64,000 nucleotides of DNA from positions 25,814,304-25,878,303 of the forward strand of contig OZ020585.1 in NCBI GenBank assembly GCA_963971535.1, written 5' to 3'. Positions 36,158 through 47,815 of this stretch are shown piece by piece. Origin of the DNA: Notolepis coatsorum. Taxonomy: Eukaryota; Chordata; Actinopteri; Aulopiformes; Paralepididae. The notes below the pieces were generated by a model. The model worked only from the letters and a program-made list of their open reading frames with translations, was not told where the DNA came from and ran no database searches. Each line of letters starts with the position of its first letter. Positions within the stretch are counted from its first letter, which is position 1. A program made the translations under genes and the position numbers.

Positions 36158-37548
36158 TGTAGCTGAGGGGTACAATTCCCTGACTGTATTGTTAGATATG
36201 ATATTTAATACCACTACCTCATGTACTTTAACTTCTGGCCACCCAGTACAAGATATAAGTATGATGAACACTTTCCCACCTGATGAAACGAACCAACACA
36301 AATGTACCAAATCGAATATTTAATACAGCAAAAGGTGTATACAACATTCACTTAATTACATTTATGATTTGAAATATTGAATATGCACTTTTATGGCAAA
36401 TGAGTATTCGTAGGTAAATCAACATTGAATGTCCAATCTCTGGTTGCGCAGGGAGTAAGTATACAACCTGGAATATTTAGGAAACGATAGCGATGGTACT
36501 TAAATGATTATAGCTGGATACACTAAGGGGGGGGGGGGGGTCCCGCTGGTTGTAAGACAGTAGGAGGGGGGGGGGGTTAGAGAAGCCGCTGGCGGTATCC
36601 CATCTGGCCGACGGTGTCTTGGGAGAATCCAAAGTCTTGGACACAGTGCCCACAGAACCTCGGGCCGCAGACGAATACAGCTGGACCCTCTGTGGAACGG
36701 TATCTGCCGGTCCACAACGGAGAGACGTGGTGCGACCTCACGTGTAGAGCGCCGCCTCACCTGGAGTCCTCTCCGGGGGGTAATTCCAACACTCGACTTT
36801 ATCCATGGAATAATCAAAGCACACAAAGCATAATCCAAGAGCCGTGGAAGGCTCGCCGTCGTCGGGTAGAGTAATCCAATATACAGGTCCAGTCGCTCTT
36901 GACCCGGAGCTCCTCGGATGCAATCACCACTAGGGGTCTGACCAGCCTGGATAAGCGTCCAGATAACGTCAGGAACGATGGGGGTACTGATAACTGTAGA
37001 ACTCGAACCGAACGATGCACCATACATAAATAGACTATTATTAGCTTAATAGAATACGTCCAACTCGACGGTATGGTGCCAAACTATGACCATTCAACTA
37101 TTAATCTACACGATATCTCAATGCCTATTCTGGGCCAAGTAGGCCCTACTACACCGCACGTGCGTCGTGGGGAGGCTTTTGCGTCTGTCACTCTGTTGGA
37201 GGGTAAAGAACTGGACTAAAAGAAAGTTCTACTTTACGAGCGCCATATATATATGCGCTATGAACAAATAGTACCATTCGTATTTCGCCCGGCATATTAC
37301 TGCGCGGAACCGGGGGTTGCCTCGACATGTTAGGCGGCACGATTGAACTTGGACTTAGGGGTATGGCAACCTGGCACCAGGTTCTCGTCCAATGGTAGAA
37401 TGAAACTATTATGGGCTGTTTAGTAGAAACGGGGATATTCAATGCATATTGTACAAGGAATATACAGGGGATATCAAACGATATACAAATACAATTAAAT
37501 ATATATAAATAAATATACATATTCGGTTTAATCTGATCCTTCACAACA
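36158..37548 (-). repeat. BEL/Pao 3' LTR (1391 bp)
   Basis: On the minus strand it begins TGTTGTGAAGG and ends ..CCCCTCAGCTACA. It lacks a 10-bp block (agtgttggcc) that is present in the other LTR, where it completes the hairpin ccaacact-cgac-agtgttgg. Confidence 0.93.
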
Positions 37549-37562
37549 GCCGCCCCCTAATT
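37549..37562 (-). promoter_or_regulatory. probable BEL/Pao polypurine tract
   Basis: On the minus strand the sequence immediately before the 3' LTR is aattagggggcggc, a short purine-rich run in the position where plus-strand priming occurs. Confidence 0.5.
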
Positions 37563-37666
37563 AGTCCCACCTAATTAGCTAAGCAGAGACAGATTAACCG
37601 CACTGTCTTCCACTCAAGGTCCGCTGTAAGGGTCAGTCAACTCACAAAGTCATAGGGTCATGGTCA

Positions 37667-38536
37667 TCATCGATAGTATCTGGGAGTCGGGGCAGTTTCT
37701 ATGAGCCTCGCCACGGGCCGTGTGTAGGTGCGCCCTTGGACGAGTACTTCAGCTGCTCGGACCTTGCCATCGGCACCGGTGATCACTTTGCTTACGCGGC
37801 CAGCCGGCCACATAGCTCTGGGGAGTGACTGGTCAACTATCATGACGACTGTTCCTTCTGTCAAGTTGTCTCTCTCTTTTACCCACTTCTGGCGGGTCTG
37901 TAGAGACGGTAGGTAGTGAAGTAGGAAGCTGCTCCAAAACTTGTCAGCTAGTACTTGGCTGTACCTCCACATTCTTCGGCCGTTCGCTTCTTCGGGCCTG
38001 TACATTGTCTGGGGTAGCGCGGGGTCCAGCCGCCCCATTAGGAGTGTGTTGGGGGTGACTGGGTCGACATCTGCTACATCACTGGAGACGTAACCGAGGG
38101 GCTTTGAGTTCAATACTCCCTCGATCTCCGTGAGGACTGTCATTAGGACTTCCTCTGCCACAGTCTGGGCTCCGAGTACGGCATACAGGGCTGTCTTTAT
38201 AGAACGTACTTCTCGTTCCCAGGTTCCACCGAAGTGGGGTGCGTTCGGGGGATTAAACTGGAAGTCAACCTGGGCTGGAGCGAGGTGGGTCTTAAGTTCT
38301 GGGCCCATAGCTTGGAAGCTCTCTCTCAGCTCTCTTTCTCCGCCTTTGAAGTTGGTCCCGTGATCAGACAACAATGTAGACGGTTGTCCTTTCCGTGATA
38401 TGAATCTCCGGAAGGCCATAAGGAATGAGTCTGTGCTCATGGTCGGAAGGAGCTCGATATGTATCGCTCTGGTGGTCATGCATTTGAATACAATACCCCA
38501 CCGCTTCTCGGTGCCTCTTCCTCTCTTTATATACAA
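37667..38536 (-). pseudogene. pol: BEL/Pao integrase, C-terminal part
   Basis: 289 residues open. They include the integrase core after the first catalytic Asp: MTTRAIHIELLPTMSTDSFL, LLSDHGTNFKGG (second catalytic Asp) and NAPHFGGTWEREVRS (catalytic Glu). The BEL/Pao C-terminal region follows (GYVSSDVADVDPVTPNTLLMG, WRYSQVLADKFW). It is out of frame with the upstream part because of an apparent extra base in an A5 run on the plus strand at about 38543-38547. Confidence 0.85.
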
Positions 38537-39470
38537 CGGGCCAAAAACAGTCCATGCCTGTGGAGTGGAATGGCTTGTCGCCGATTCGGAGGCGACAGGG
38601 GGGTAGGTCAGCCATCCGTGGTATGCTGGGCTGCGCGCGCCACTTACGGCAGTCTAGACAGGTTCGCTGGAAGCGCCGTACTGCTTCTCTCCCTTGCAAT
38701 ATCCAATAACGACGTCTGATCTCCGCGAAGACTCTCTCTGCTCCTGCGTGGTGCACATCCTCGTCGTATTTCTTTATGATCAGCTCTGTGACCTTGTGTC
38801 GGCTGTTCAAGACGATCGGGTGCTTAATGTCATCTGGTAGATCGGGGGCTCTCCGCAGGCGACCACCCACTCTGATGAGATTATGTGCGTCACTCTCTGG
38901 TGCCAGGTGAATCAGTCTGCTGTCTGATGGGACGGGGTTTCCTCCCTGTAGACAGTCTAGCTCATCGGGGAACGAGTCTCTCTGGGCTCGTTGTAGTAGA
39001 AGAAGTTCTGCTTCTTCGTAGTCAGCTGCTGACATGTCAGTGGTGGACTGAATCTCTGGGTGGTGCCGCAGGAATGTTCTTTGTTGCGCACTCTCTAGGG
39101 TAATGCAGTCATCTATGTTCGGGTCTGTGGAGGCGACAGTGCTCAGTCCACAGAACATAGGCTTCTTGTTCTCAGCCTCCTCGCTACTTGCTTCCCTCGG
39201 GGTGGGCGTAGGCCAATCTCCTTCCGGGAGCTGGAGGAATGCTGGTCCGTCACTGTAGATGTTGCGACGGGTTAGGTCATCCAGGGACATTCCCCGGGTG
39301 ATGACGTCAGCTGGGTTGTGTTTGGTATCCACATACCTCCAGCTTGCTTCTTCTGTTAATTCTTGAATCTCGGTGACTCTGACTCCCACGAAGACTTTGT
39401 ATCTGCATGAATCAGACTTAATCCATGTGAGTACTGTCGTGGAATCTGACCACAAGATTGTTCTATGCAC
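38364..39470 (-). pseudogene. pol: BEL/Pao RNase H end and integrase N-terminus
   Basis: 368 residues. The start carries ILWSDSTTVLTWI and YVDTKHNPADVITRGM, the RNase H C-terminal motifs of BEL/Pao. Then come the integrase zinc region (HHAGAERVFAEIRRRYWILQ..CLDC) and the first catalytic region GMDC. The frame then runs off after the homopolymer shift near 38545. The junction with the RT frame near 39505 also lacks a few residues of the usual LELC-AA-L segment, indicating a small frame-changing deletion. Confidence 0.85.
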
Positions 39471-39502
39471 CGGAATGGTGAGTTCACGTTGGATTAACGT
39501 GG

Positions 39503-42500
39503 CTAGATGAGCTCTAGACGTGGGATAGATTGTTGCTTACGTGGGGCTATTCTTGAGCGGGCCAGTATGAAAGCAGTGTGTATCTCTCCTCCCATCTCTT
39601 GGGCACGCAAATAGGCAACCGATCCGTAGGCTACTTCGGAGGCGTCGCTGAAGACGTGTAGTTCAATCTCGCATGTCTCTGGCCTCACTGTGGATGGGAA
39701 GTAGCTGCGGCGTATATTGACACCTGGGAGTGAGCGGAGTTCCGTCTCCCACTCTCTCCATGTTGAGGCAAGGTGTGCGGGTATTGGGTCGTCCCAGCCC
39801 TGGCCCTTGTCCCATAGTGCTCGTACAATCATCTTTGCCCTGGTGGTGTAAGGTAGAATACATCCCAGCGGGTCATATTGTCTGGCGAGTGTTCTGTACA
39901 CACTCCGTCTGGTGGTCGGTATCGCCGCCGACCTTCCTTGCTCTGGAGCCAAGGGTTTGTGTCTATAGTGGAGCGAGTCTGTTTTGAAGCGCCAGACTAA
40001 TCCTAGTGTCATTTCTTGGGCTTCTCCTGGGATTGTCGCTATCCAGGTCTCGCTGCTGGCAGCCTTGTCTGCGGAGGAGAGGCTGCGCAATACGTGCGGG
40101 TCACTGCTGGCCCACTGCCTGAGATCAAAGCCTCCTTTGATTGGGGAGGCGCGTAACTTGATTAGGAGAGCCTCGGCTTCTTCTTGAGTCGAGACGCTTT
40201 GTAGACAGTTGTCTACGTAGAAACTGTTCTTCACACTGTGTTGGACCTCTTCATCTGCTGCTGGGTCCTCTGTGACGTGTTTCTGTAGTGCAAATGTAGC
40301 ACAGCACGGGCTGCATGTGGTTCCGAAGGGGAGTACTTCCCACTGGTAGATGGATGGGTTCTCATCTCCGATCTTCTCTCTCCATAGGAACCGTAGCAGA
40401 GGCTTGTCCTCCTCTACTAGTCTCACTTGCAAGAACATCCCTTTGATATCCCCGCTTATAGGCACCTTGTCCTGGCGGAAGCGCAGTAGCACGCCTAGTA
40501 GGGAGGGGCCGAGTGTGGGGCCGGGCAAGAGCTCTTTATTCAGATTTTGGGATCCGATCTGGTAGCTGCAGTTAAACACAATGCGATCCTTGCCATTGTG
40601 ATGGACCTTGTGATGCGGCACGTACCATGATTCGGTCGTCTGATCGGCCTCTTTAATATCAATCTTTGTTACATGTCCCGCTGTGATTAGCTTCTCAATC
40701 TCAGCTCGGTACACACTCTGTTGAGCGGGGTCTTTGGCTAGGCGCCGCTCTGTGTTCAGTAGATAGCGCTCCGTGGCGTCTTTCTTTGCGTGAAAGGGGG
40801 GCATTCCCTCTCGCCTCAGGAGTGGAGTTGCGTATCTCATCACTCCGCCGACTGTGACTCTCTTTGTCCCCTGCTCGAGTAGGTGGATGGCGTAAATGTC
40901 TTCTTTAGAGCGAATGTCTTTCTTTTCGTTCTTAAAGGGCATTGTCTCTAGGGTCCATAGCCTCTCGACATGCTGCAGGAGAGTGGTGTCTTCTTCTGTC
41001 GTTCTGGAGTGGAAGCAGCTAGTGGCTGCGGTTCGGTTGAGAGATTTAGCGAGGGGGCCTTGTAATGTCCATCCTAGGCGGGTCTCGACTGCTGCAGGAC
41101 AGCCTCGGGGGCCTGTATGGACCCGGTCAATCGGGCCTATGAGTTCTGCATGGTCGGAGCCTATCAACAGGGTCGGGGTAGCGCCGTCTATGAGCGGGAT
41201 AGGTAATTGGCGCAGGTGCACATATTTATCCATCAACTTGGTGACAGGGTAGGTGTACTGCGAGAGTCCTATTTCTTGGCTGGTGAAAGCATTTGTGATC
41301 TTGTACCGTCGCTCTGGTTGCCCGTTGGCTGCGATAGTGAAGGAGACATTCTCGCCCTTTATCGTCTTTAAATCTCTTCTTATTGTCCGAATCGTCATTT
41401 CGTTCTTGCTCCCCCGCAGTCCCAGCTGAGTCGCAGCGGAGGCAAGCAGAAGGGTCTTCTCTGACCCGTCATCAAGGACGGCGTAAGTGTCCATGACTTT
41501 ATCCTGGTAGCTCAATGTCACACGGACTACCTTTAAGAGCACTTGAGCTCCGTTGCTGCTGGCGGGGTCAATGTACATGACACTTGCCTTGGTGCCGCTC
41601 CGTGGTGCAGGTATAGGCCGTCTTCCGTTACTATCGTGTAGTATATCTAGATGGGCTCCATCGCATCGGCTGCACCTTTTCTTTAGGCGGCATTCGGCTG
41701 CCATGTGGGGCCGCGCACATCGATAACAGCGCCGGTTGGACTTTATCCATTGGCTCACTTCTTCTGCATTCATCTTTGTGAATGAGTCACATTGTGACAG
41801 CCAGTGTTCTTTCTCACAGTAGGGACACGCTATCTTCCACTTCTCCTTTCTCGAGGGGGTGCTGTGACTCTTACTGCTCGGTACTGACTCTGATTGGTGC
41901 ATGACAGTCACCGATCTTCTTCCATCACTTATTCTCCTGGGTCCCTCTCTGGAGCTTGGCGTGCTCCGCCCGAAGGTGTCCAGTCGTAAGCTGCTGACCT
42001 CTCTCGCCAGGAAGTCGGCCAGATCAAGGAGGGATGGCTCGGGGCCGTCGGGATCTCGGTAGTCCCTCTGCCGCCGAAAGCGCTCCTGTCTTGCGGGTGG
42101 CAGCTTCTCCAAAATCCTCTCAACGTTAGAGTTGGCGTACAGCTCATGCCTGCCCTTCTCCCGTTGAGCTCCCAGCATCCCCACCAGGGACTGCACTTTG
42201 ATTGACAGGTCGTCTAGTGAGCGATTGTCTGTGGCTGGGGGTAGGCGGTCAATATGCCTTATCTCCTGGATTACGTAATCCCATATACGTCCATATCTTT
42301 GATCCAGCGCTGCAAGGGCCGCTGTGTATGGGGTCGAGGAGGTAGCATAGGCTAGCGCTATATTGTGCGCTCGCGGTACTTTCAGGTGCTTCAATAATAT
42401 TGCATACTTGTGGCGTTCATCAGCGACATCCACCATCATTGTCTCTAAACACATCCGGAGCTCCGTGTACTGTGCTCGACTCTCATAGGCGAAGTCTGGG

Positions 42501-42811
42501 AATGACGGCGTGGCGTTGTATGACGCCGTGGATGGCTGATACATCGGCGAGCGTTGGGGGAGAGACCTCCTGGGCGAGTCCCCTCTTGCGCCTCGCTGTG
42601 GGCTGGTACTGGCAGGGTACCATGGCCCGCTGGTCCAGGTACTGTTCCTCGGGGCTGGTCGTGCGTCGTGCTCACCCGTAAATAGAGTCGGGGGTCTGTA
42701 GCGCAGCGCCGCGGGGGTATAGCCTGGACTGTATGGGACCTCCTGGTCCGGTGGAGTACTGTGCTGTCGTCGGGCTTGGTTCTCCTCTTCTCCCTCTTCT
42801 TCTTCTATCAA
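39503..42811 (-). pseudogene. pol: BEL/Pao Gag C-terminus, protease and reverse transcriptase
   Basis: 1102 residues. The N-terminal third is Gag, with three Cys-His knuckles (CPYCEKEHWLSQC, CYRCARPHMAAEC, CSRCDGAHLDILH; about 41650-41830). The Pao protease motif AVLDDGSEKTLL follows near 41480. RT shows GDIKGMFLQVRL, YQWEVLPFGTTCSPCCATF and the catalytic FYVDN (about 40200-40225). RNase H begins with FSDASEVAYGSVAYL, and the frame stops just after SIPRLEL. The reading frame extends upstream without a stop to about 43040. BEL/Pao Gag-Pol is normally one continuous frame. Confidence 0.92.
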
Positions 42812-43045
42812 ATCTTCCAGATCTTGTAATCGTTTATTTAGCTTCTCCGCAGTGTAGGCCGCTCCTTCCTTGTAGCTGGGTCTCGCTTGGACCGGTATGG
42901 GAAGGGGGTCTGCGGGGGGTCTAGACTCGGTCTGTTGGTCAAGTTCAGGGTCGCTTGCTCGTTGCGGTGACGCTGCTCTTGACTGCTGTCTCGACGAGTT
43001 CCTTGAGCCCCTGGCGGAGGGAGAGGGAGTTGTCCTTTTGCTCTA

Positions 43046-43816
43046 TTAGTTGCGCTTGTAGTCTGTCGCGCTCTGCGTCTCTTTGGGCACCGGCAGCGGT
43101 GCGCTGGGCGTCGGCGGCGGCGAGCTCTGTTTCTCTTTGGGCACCGGCAGCGGCGCGCTGAAGCGTCTCATCTCCAGACTTGTGCGCTGTTCTTCGCTCC
43201 GTTGCTGTGCTTGGAGGTGTTCGCGCTCGCTGGTCGCCTGTGCTTGGAGACGTTCGCGCTCGCTAAGCGTCTGTGCTTGGAGCCGATCGCGTTCGGTAGA
43301 GGCTGTCAGGCTGACGAGGAACGCCTGTTGTAGTATCCTCTCCGCTTCGCTGGGGGAAGGCGGTAGTGGAGGTGAGCCGCTCCTGCGTGAACCGCTCCTG
43401 GGGGTACTCGTTGGGGAGTCCTGGAGCTCTAGTTCCTCGGCGCTCTCCTCTTCTTCTTCCGTGCAGAGTTCTCTCTCTGTAGGGTTGTCTTCCTCCCGGG
43501 GCGTGTCGGGGACTACTTCTTTAGTAGTGGCGGGGGGTAAAGGCATGTCAATTCCCTCCTGGTCCCCACCGTGGGCTTGGTCAGTTACATTAGGACCTAC
43601 TAGGGCCTCTGTGGTCGGGGAAACCTGGTCGTTAAGGTCAGACATAATTTTACTTTCTACTTTTACCACGTTTACCGTTTGTCGAAGGCTAGGTAGTTGA
43701 CTGACAGTGTAAGCCTCTAAGTACTGGGGTGTCTGTCGTCTGCGCCGCGGGCGTTCTAGGTTAGGAGGATCGTTTCGTGGAGTGTTCATCATAGGCCATT
43801 TCGATATTAATAACAC
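43046..43816 (-). pseudogene. gag: BEL/Pao Gag N-terminal region
   Basis: 256 residues with ATG near 43816 or a nearby downstream Met. The first half is acidic and low-complexity (CTEEEEESAEELELQ), followed by a coiled-coil-like repeat (RLQAQTLSERERLQAQ and similar, about 43190-43300). It ends at tandem stops TAA TAG (43043-43048), which are in the same phase as the 42811 frame. Between about 43180 and 42960 another phase is open and continues the Ala/Gln/Arg/Glu-rich coil, so two compensating indels are more likely than a natural stop. Confidence 0.8.
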
Positions 43817-43841
43817 TACATTAATATTACACTAGTTACCA

Positions 43842-43858
43842 TCCGGCTCGAAGGACCA
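43842..43858 (-). promoter_or_regulatory. BEL/Pao primer binding site (tRNA-Tyr type)
   Basis: On the minus strand, TGGTCCTTCGAGCCGGA starts 2 nt after the 5' LTR and is complementary to the 3' end of vertebrate tRNA-Tyr (..CCGGCTCGAAGGACCA). It fixes element orientation as minus. Confidence 0.8.
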
Positions 43859-43860
43859 AT

Positions 43861-45262
43861 TGTAGCTGAGGGGTACAATTCCCTGACTGTATTGTTAGAT
43901 ATGATATTTAATACCACTACCTCATGTACTTTAACTTCTGGCCACCCAGTACAAGATATAAGTATGATGAACACTTTCCCACCTGATGAAACGAACCAAC
44001 ACAAATGTACCAAATCGAATATTTAATACAGCAAAAGGGGTATACAACATTCACTTAATTACATTTATGATTTGAAATATTGAATATGCACTTTTATGGC
44101 AAATGAGTATTCGTAGGTAAATCAACATTGAATGTCCAATCTCTGGTTGCGCAGGGAGTAAGTATACAACCTGGAATATTTAGGAAACGATAGCGATGGT
44201 ACTTAAATGATTATAGCTGGATACACTAAGGGGGGGGGGGGTCCCGCTGGTTGTAAGACAGTAGGAGGGGGGGGGGTTAGAGAAGCCGCTGGCGGTATCC
44301 CATCTGGCCGACGGTGTCTTGGGAGAATCCAAAGTCTTGGACACAGTGCCCACAGAACCTCGGGCCGCAGACGAATACAGCTGGACCCTCTGTGGAACGG
44401 TATCTGCCGGTCCACAACGGAGAGACGTGGTGCGACCTCACGTGTAGAGCGCCGCCTCACCTGGAGTCCTCTCCGGGGGGTAATTCCAACACTCGACAGT
44501 GTTGGCCTTTATCCATGGAATAATCAAAGCACACAAAGCATAATCCAAGAGCCGTGGAAGGCTCGCCGTCGTCGGGTAGAGTAATCCAATATACAGGTCC
44601 AGTCGCTCTTGACCCGGAGCTCCTCGGATGCAATCACCACTAGGGGTCTGACCAGCCTGGATAAGCGTCCAGATAACGTCAGGAACGATGGGGGTACTGA
44701 TAACTGTAGAACTCGAACCGAACCATGCACCATACATAAATAGACTATTATTAGCTTAATAGAATACGTCCAACTCGACGGTATGGTGCCAAACTATGAC
44801 CATTCAACTATTAATCTACACGATATCTCAATGCCTATTCTGGGCCAAGTAGGCCCTACTACACCGCACGTGCGTCGTGGGGAGGCTTTTGCGTCTGTCA
44901 CTCTGTTGGAGGGTAAAGAACTGGACTAAAAGAAAGTTCTACTTTACGAGCGCCATATATATATGCGCTATGAACAAATAGTACCATTCGTATTTCGCCC
45001 GGCATATTACTGCGCGGAACCGGGGGTTGCCTCGACATGTTAGGCGGCACGATTGAACTTGGACCTAGGGGTATGGCAACCTGGCGCCAGGTTCTCGTCC
45101 AATGGTAGAATGAAACTATTATGGGCTGTTTAGTAGAAACGGGGATATTCAATGCATATTGTACAAGGAATATACAGGGGATATCAAACGATATACAAAT
45201 ACAATTAAATATATATATATAAATAAATATACATATTCGGTTTAATCTGATCCTTCACAACA
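43861..45262 (-). repeat. BEL/Pao 5' LTR (1402 bp)
   Basis: Minus-strand TGTTGTGAAGG..CCCCTCAGCTACA. It retains the 20-bp hairpin (ccaacact-cgac-agtgttgg, about 44486-44506) missing half in the 3' LTR. Contains poly-G tracts near 44231 and 44266. Confidence 0.93.
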
Positions 45263-45267
45263 CCTCT

Positions 45268-46230
45268 ACTTAATACACTCATTTTGCTTTTATTCTCATG
45301 CCAGATATCAACTACTAGATAGTTCATTGTTCTCATGAGGGCACAAACTGTCATTGCTATCGGATGAAAACCACTTTTCTCCCGTTTTGGTTGTTTTTAT
45401 TTTAACTTTTACTGGGAATTCATGTTTACATGGTTCTCCATCATGTCAGCCAGTTTCATGAGCCTAGGACCTATGAAACACATTGAAAACCCAATGTATC
45501 GTATGCATGGATGCCAATACATGGATGCCAATCTGAAGATTATGCTGTTTTTCTGAATTCCTGAAAGGTGAACCTTTTTTTTTTCTGCAATAAGTGGTTT
45601 TGATCCGACAGCGATGAGATATTGGTTCCAATGTTCCAATGGTACTTACTGTAAATTTACAACAGAACAGCTTTCATTATTCCTTGCCTGCATGTAATAA
45701 AGAGGCCCATCCCCATTCACTTTCTCCGCTAGCAAATAAAAAAGATGAACTCCCAAGGGGTCAATGTATCAGCATGAGGACCATCATTAAAACCACAATA
45801 GCATCAGTAACAACAATACACTTAATTTGTGTATTAAACTGCATTTTATTTATGGCTAATAAAAGTCATGGCCTCTTGCCTTTATTAAGAGGGATTGCTT
45901 TCTTACAATTGAGAAACAGTCAAGGGTGTTTACTGAGTAAGATCATGGAGGATGAATATGCCTAGATCCTTCCACTCTACATAACAATACCACCACCACG
46001 ATTTTGCTTATTGTTTATTGCATGTTATAAATCCTCTCTTTGTGAGATGAAAATGTATTGTGGTGACTGAGATCTGCGCTGTCAACCTTTTGACAGAATA
46101 AATCAAATTAAAATGAATAGTCAGTCCTTGGCTGACTATACAGCCTATCCACCAAGATTCCAGCCAAATCCAATAAAATAATGTGCAAGCTATCATGATT
46201 AAAGCAACAATGTGTACGTCAAGTAATAAA
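45268..46230. other. no recognised feature
   Basis: Continues the flank left of 36153. A frame at 45639-45965 (108 codons) has no recognisable domain. A duplicated phrase catggatgccaat occurs at 45505-45530. Confidence 0.45.
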
Positions 46231-46440
46231 TTAAAGGGGCACCCAAAATAAAAACAAAAACATATTTTTCCCCTTTACCCTGCAGAGAGTGCATCTCTCC
46301 ATCCAGATTGTTTCGCTGTGATATCTTCCAGCACTCCAATACAATGGAGCTGAATGGCACTTGGTTTGTGTGACGCTCAAAGCACCAACAAAAGAGAATA
46401 CATTTGAAAAACTCAAAGGCCTCAATGTCTCGTTTCAGAA
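46231..46440. mobile_element. TTAA-type MITE fragment (left end)
   Basis: TTAA followed by aggggcacccaaaataaaaa, with cgctgtgatatcttccagca + ctccaatacaatggagctga further in, a phrase order known from a common fish TTAA-flanked MITE. The matching right end was not found nearby. Confidence 0.55.
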
Positions 46441-47495
46441 ATCATGACTCAGTTACTCAAGATAATCCACAGACCTTGCTGTGAGCAGTTTCATGCAGGA
46501 ACTATGTTCTACCACAGTACTGTACACCCCCCATAGTAATGAACGAGTCACAATTACACATTAACACTTTAAGGACAGACACACACATGTGATTACAATG
46601 CCCCCTTGTGCTTCCCCTGTGGGTGTAACCATGTACAAAATACTATACACATAAATCACGTTTAAATAAATACATGTATAATAAAAAAGAAACCATATTA
46701 TCGTGGTCACTCTGTCACACTATCTCTTACTGTCTTCTTTATAATCCATCTATCCTCCTTCTCCTTCCATGTTGATGATTTCTTCTGTGGCCCAACCAAC
46801 CCTACAATCAGTGAGCTATAGCCATCCAAAGGGGGGTAGGAAACGGTGTTGATGGATTGTTCATTAGAGAGGTCATTAGTGAGCTAATGCTTCCTGACAT
46901 GTTGACGCTGCATGGCGGGGTATCAAGCCTTTGTTCCAGACCCGTCTCACGGAGGAGCCACGCTGACGGACTGGTGATGATGAGATGAAATTAGTTTTCA
47001 CTGTGAGCCTCTTACTTGATTAAAGAAATATGAGATTGCGTTTCGTGGGAAGATTTTGATAGTTGATTGATGTGCGTAGCACTAAATGTCTACAGTATAT
47101 GTGGAGAGTGATGTTGAGTCTACTCGCTGCTGGTTGTCTGGCTGTCTCTATGCACTAGGTTAGGTGAGGTTCTGTTGTCATTTAGCAACGTGTGGCTGCC
47201 GCATGTTGTCCATATGCGCCAAGACACATTTAGTTGCATTCTATTCTATTTGGCGAACAAAACTTGTCTCTGATTCCGTTGCCAAGGAATTTCTCAAATT
47301 TGCTGCATTCAAATGTGAGCGGTCGAGAGATAAAAATATATATAAATAAAAAAGTCAATCCACCTTCTGGCAGCATTTGAAGTGGCTAACGTCCAGTAAT
47401 GACTAATGCAGTGACAGAGTAACAGAGTTTGCGGGGCATGCTATGCTATATGGCAATTATTCACAGCGACCGTTACACGTTACAGCAACACCCTC
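46441..47495. other. no recognised feature
   Basis: About 1 kb unrecognised, moderately AT-rich. Confidence 0.45.
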
Positions 47496-47815
47496 CAGAG
47501 TGTACCACATACTCATTAGTGACTACACTGTCCCAAGGGACACTTTTCCAGTAGCTACCCGATACCAACTGAGAACTAGGAAATATCCAGTCTAGTAGCT
47601 AGTCCAGAGAGTACTGTATACTCATTAGTGACTATACACTGTCCTTGGGGACACTTTTCCAGTAGCTACCTTATACCAACCGGGAAATATACAGTCCAGT
47701 AACTAAATAACCGCTGAGGTACAGTAGTTGGATCTACAGCTACTCCCCCCAGTGGGTACCATAATTATTAGCATCTACACAGTCCTTGGGTACAATTCCC
47801 TAGTAGCTGAACAAT
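47496..47815. repeat. degenerate ~115-130-bp tandem repeat (2-3 units)
   Basis: Units starting near 47498, 47610 and 47750 share actcattagtgactacact, gacacttttccagtagctac and aactaggaaatatccagtc-like segments. The third is shorter and more diverged. Confidence 0.8.

Larger units (their letters stand above)
36158..45262 (-). mobile_element. BEL/Pao LTR retrotransposon (9.1 kb), disrupted frame
   Basis: Minus-strand element with LTRs at 36158-37548 and 43861-45262 and an exact 5-bp duplication cctct (36153-36157, 45263-45267), the length expected for BEL/Pao. Coding order on the minus strand is gag, aspartic protease, RT with YVDN, RNase H, integrase. LTRs differ by about four substitutions, plus a 10-bp indel, poly-G and TA-repeat lengths, roughly 0.3 percent. 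The coding frame is broken in at least three places. No env is present. Confidence 0.95.

Noticed and set aside
37549..37666. Search for an env gene after BEL/Pao pol
   Set aside because: Only about 120 bp lie between the end of integrase and the 3' LTR.
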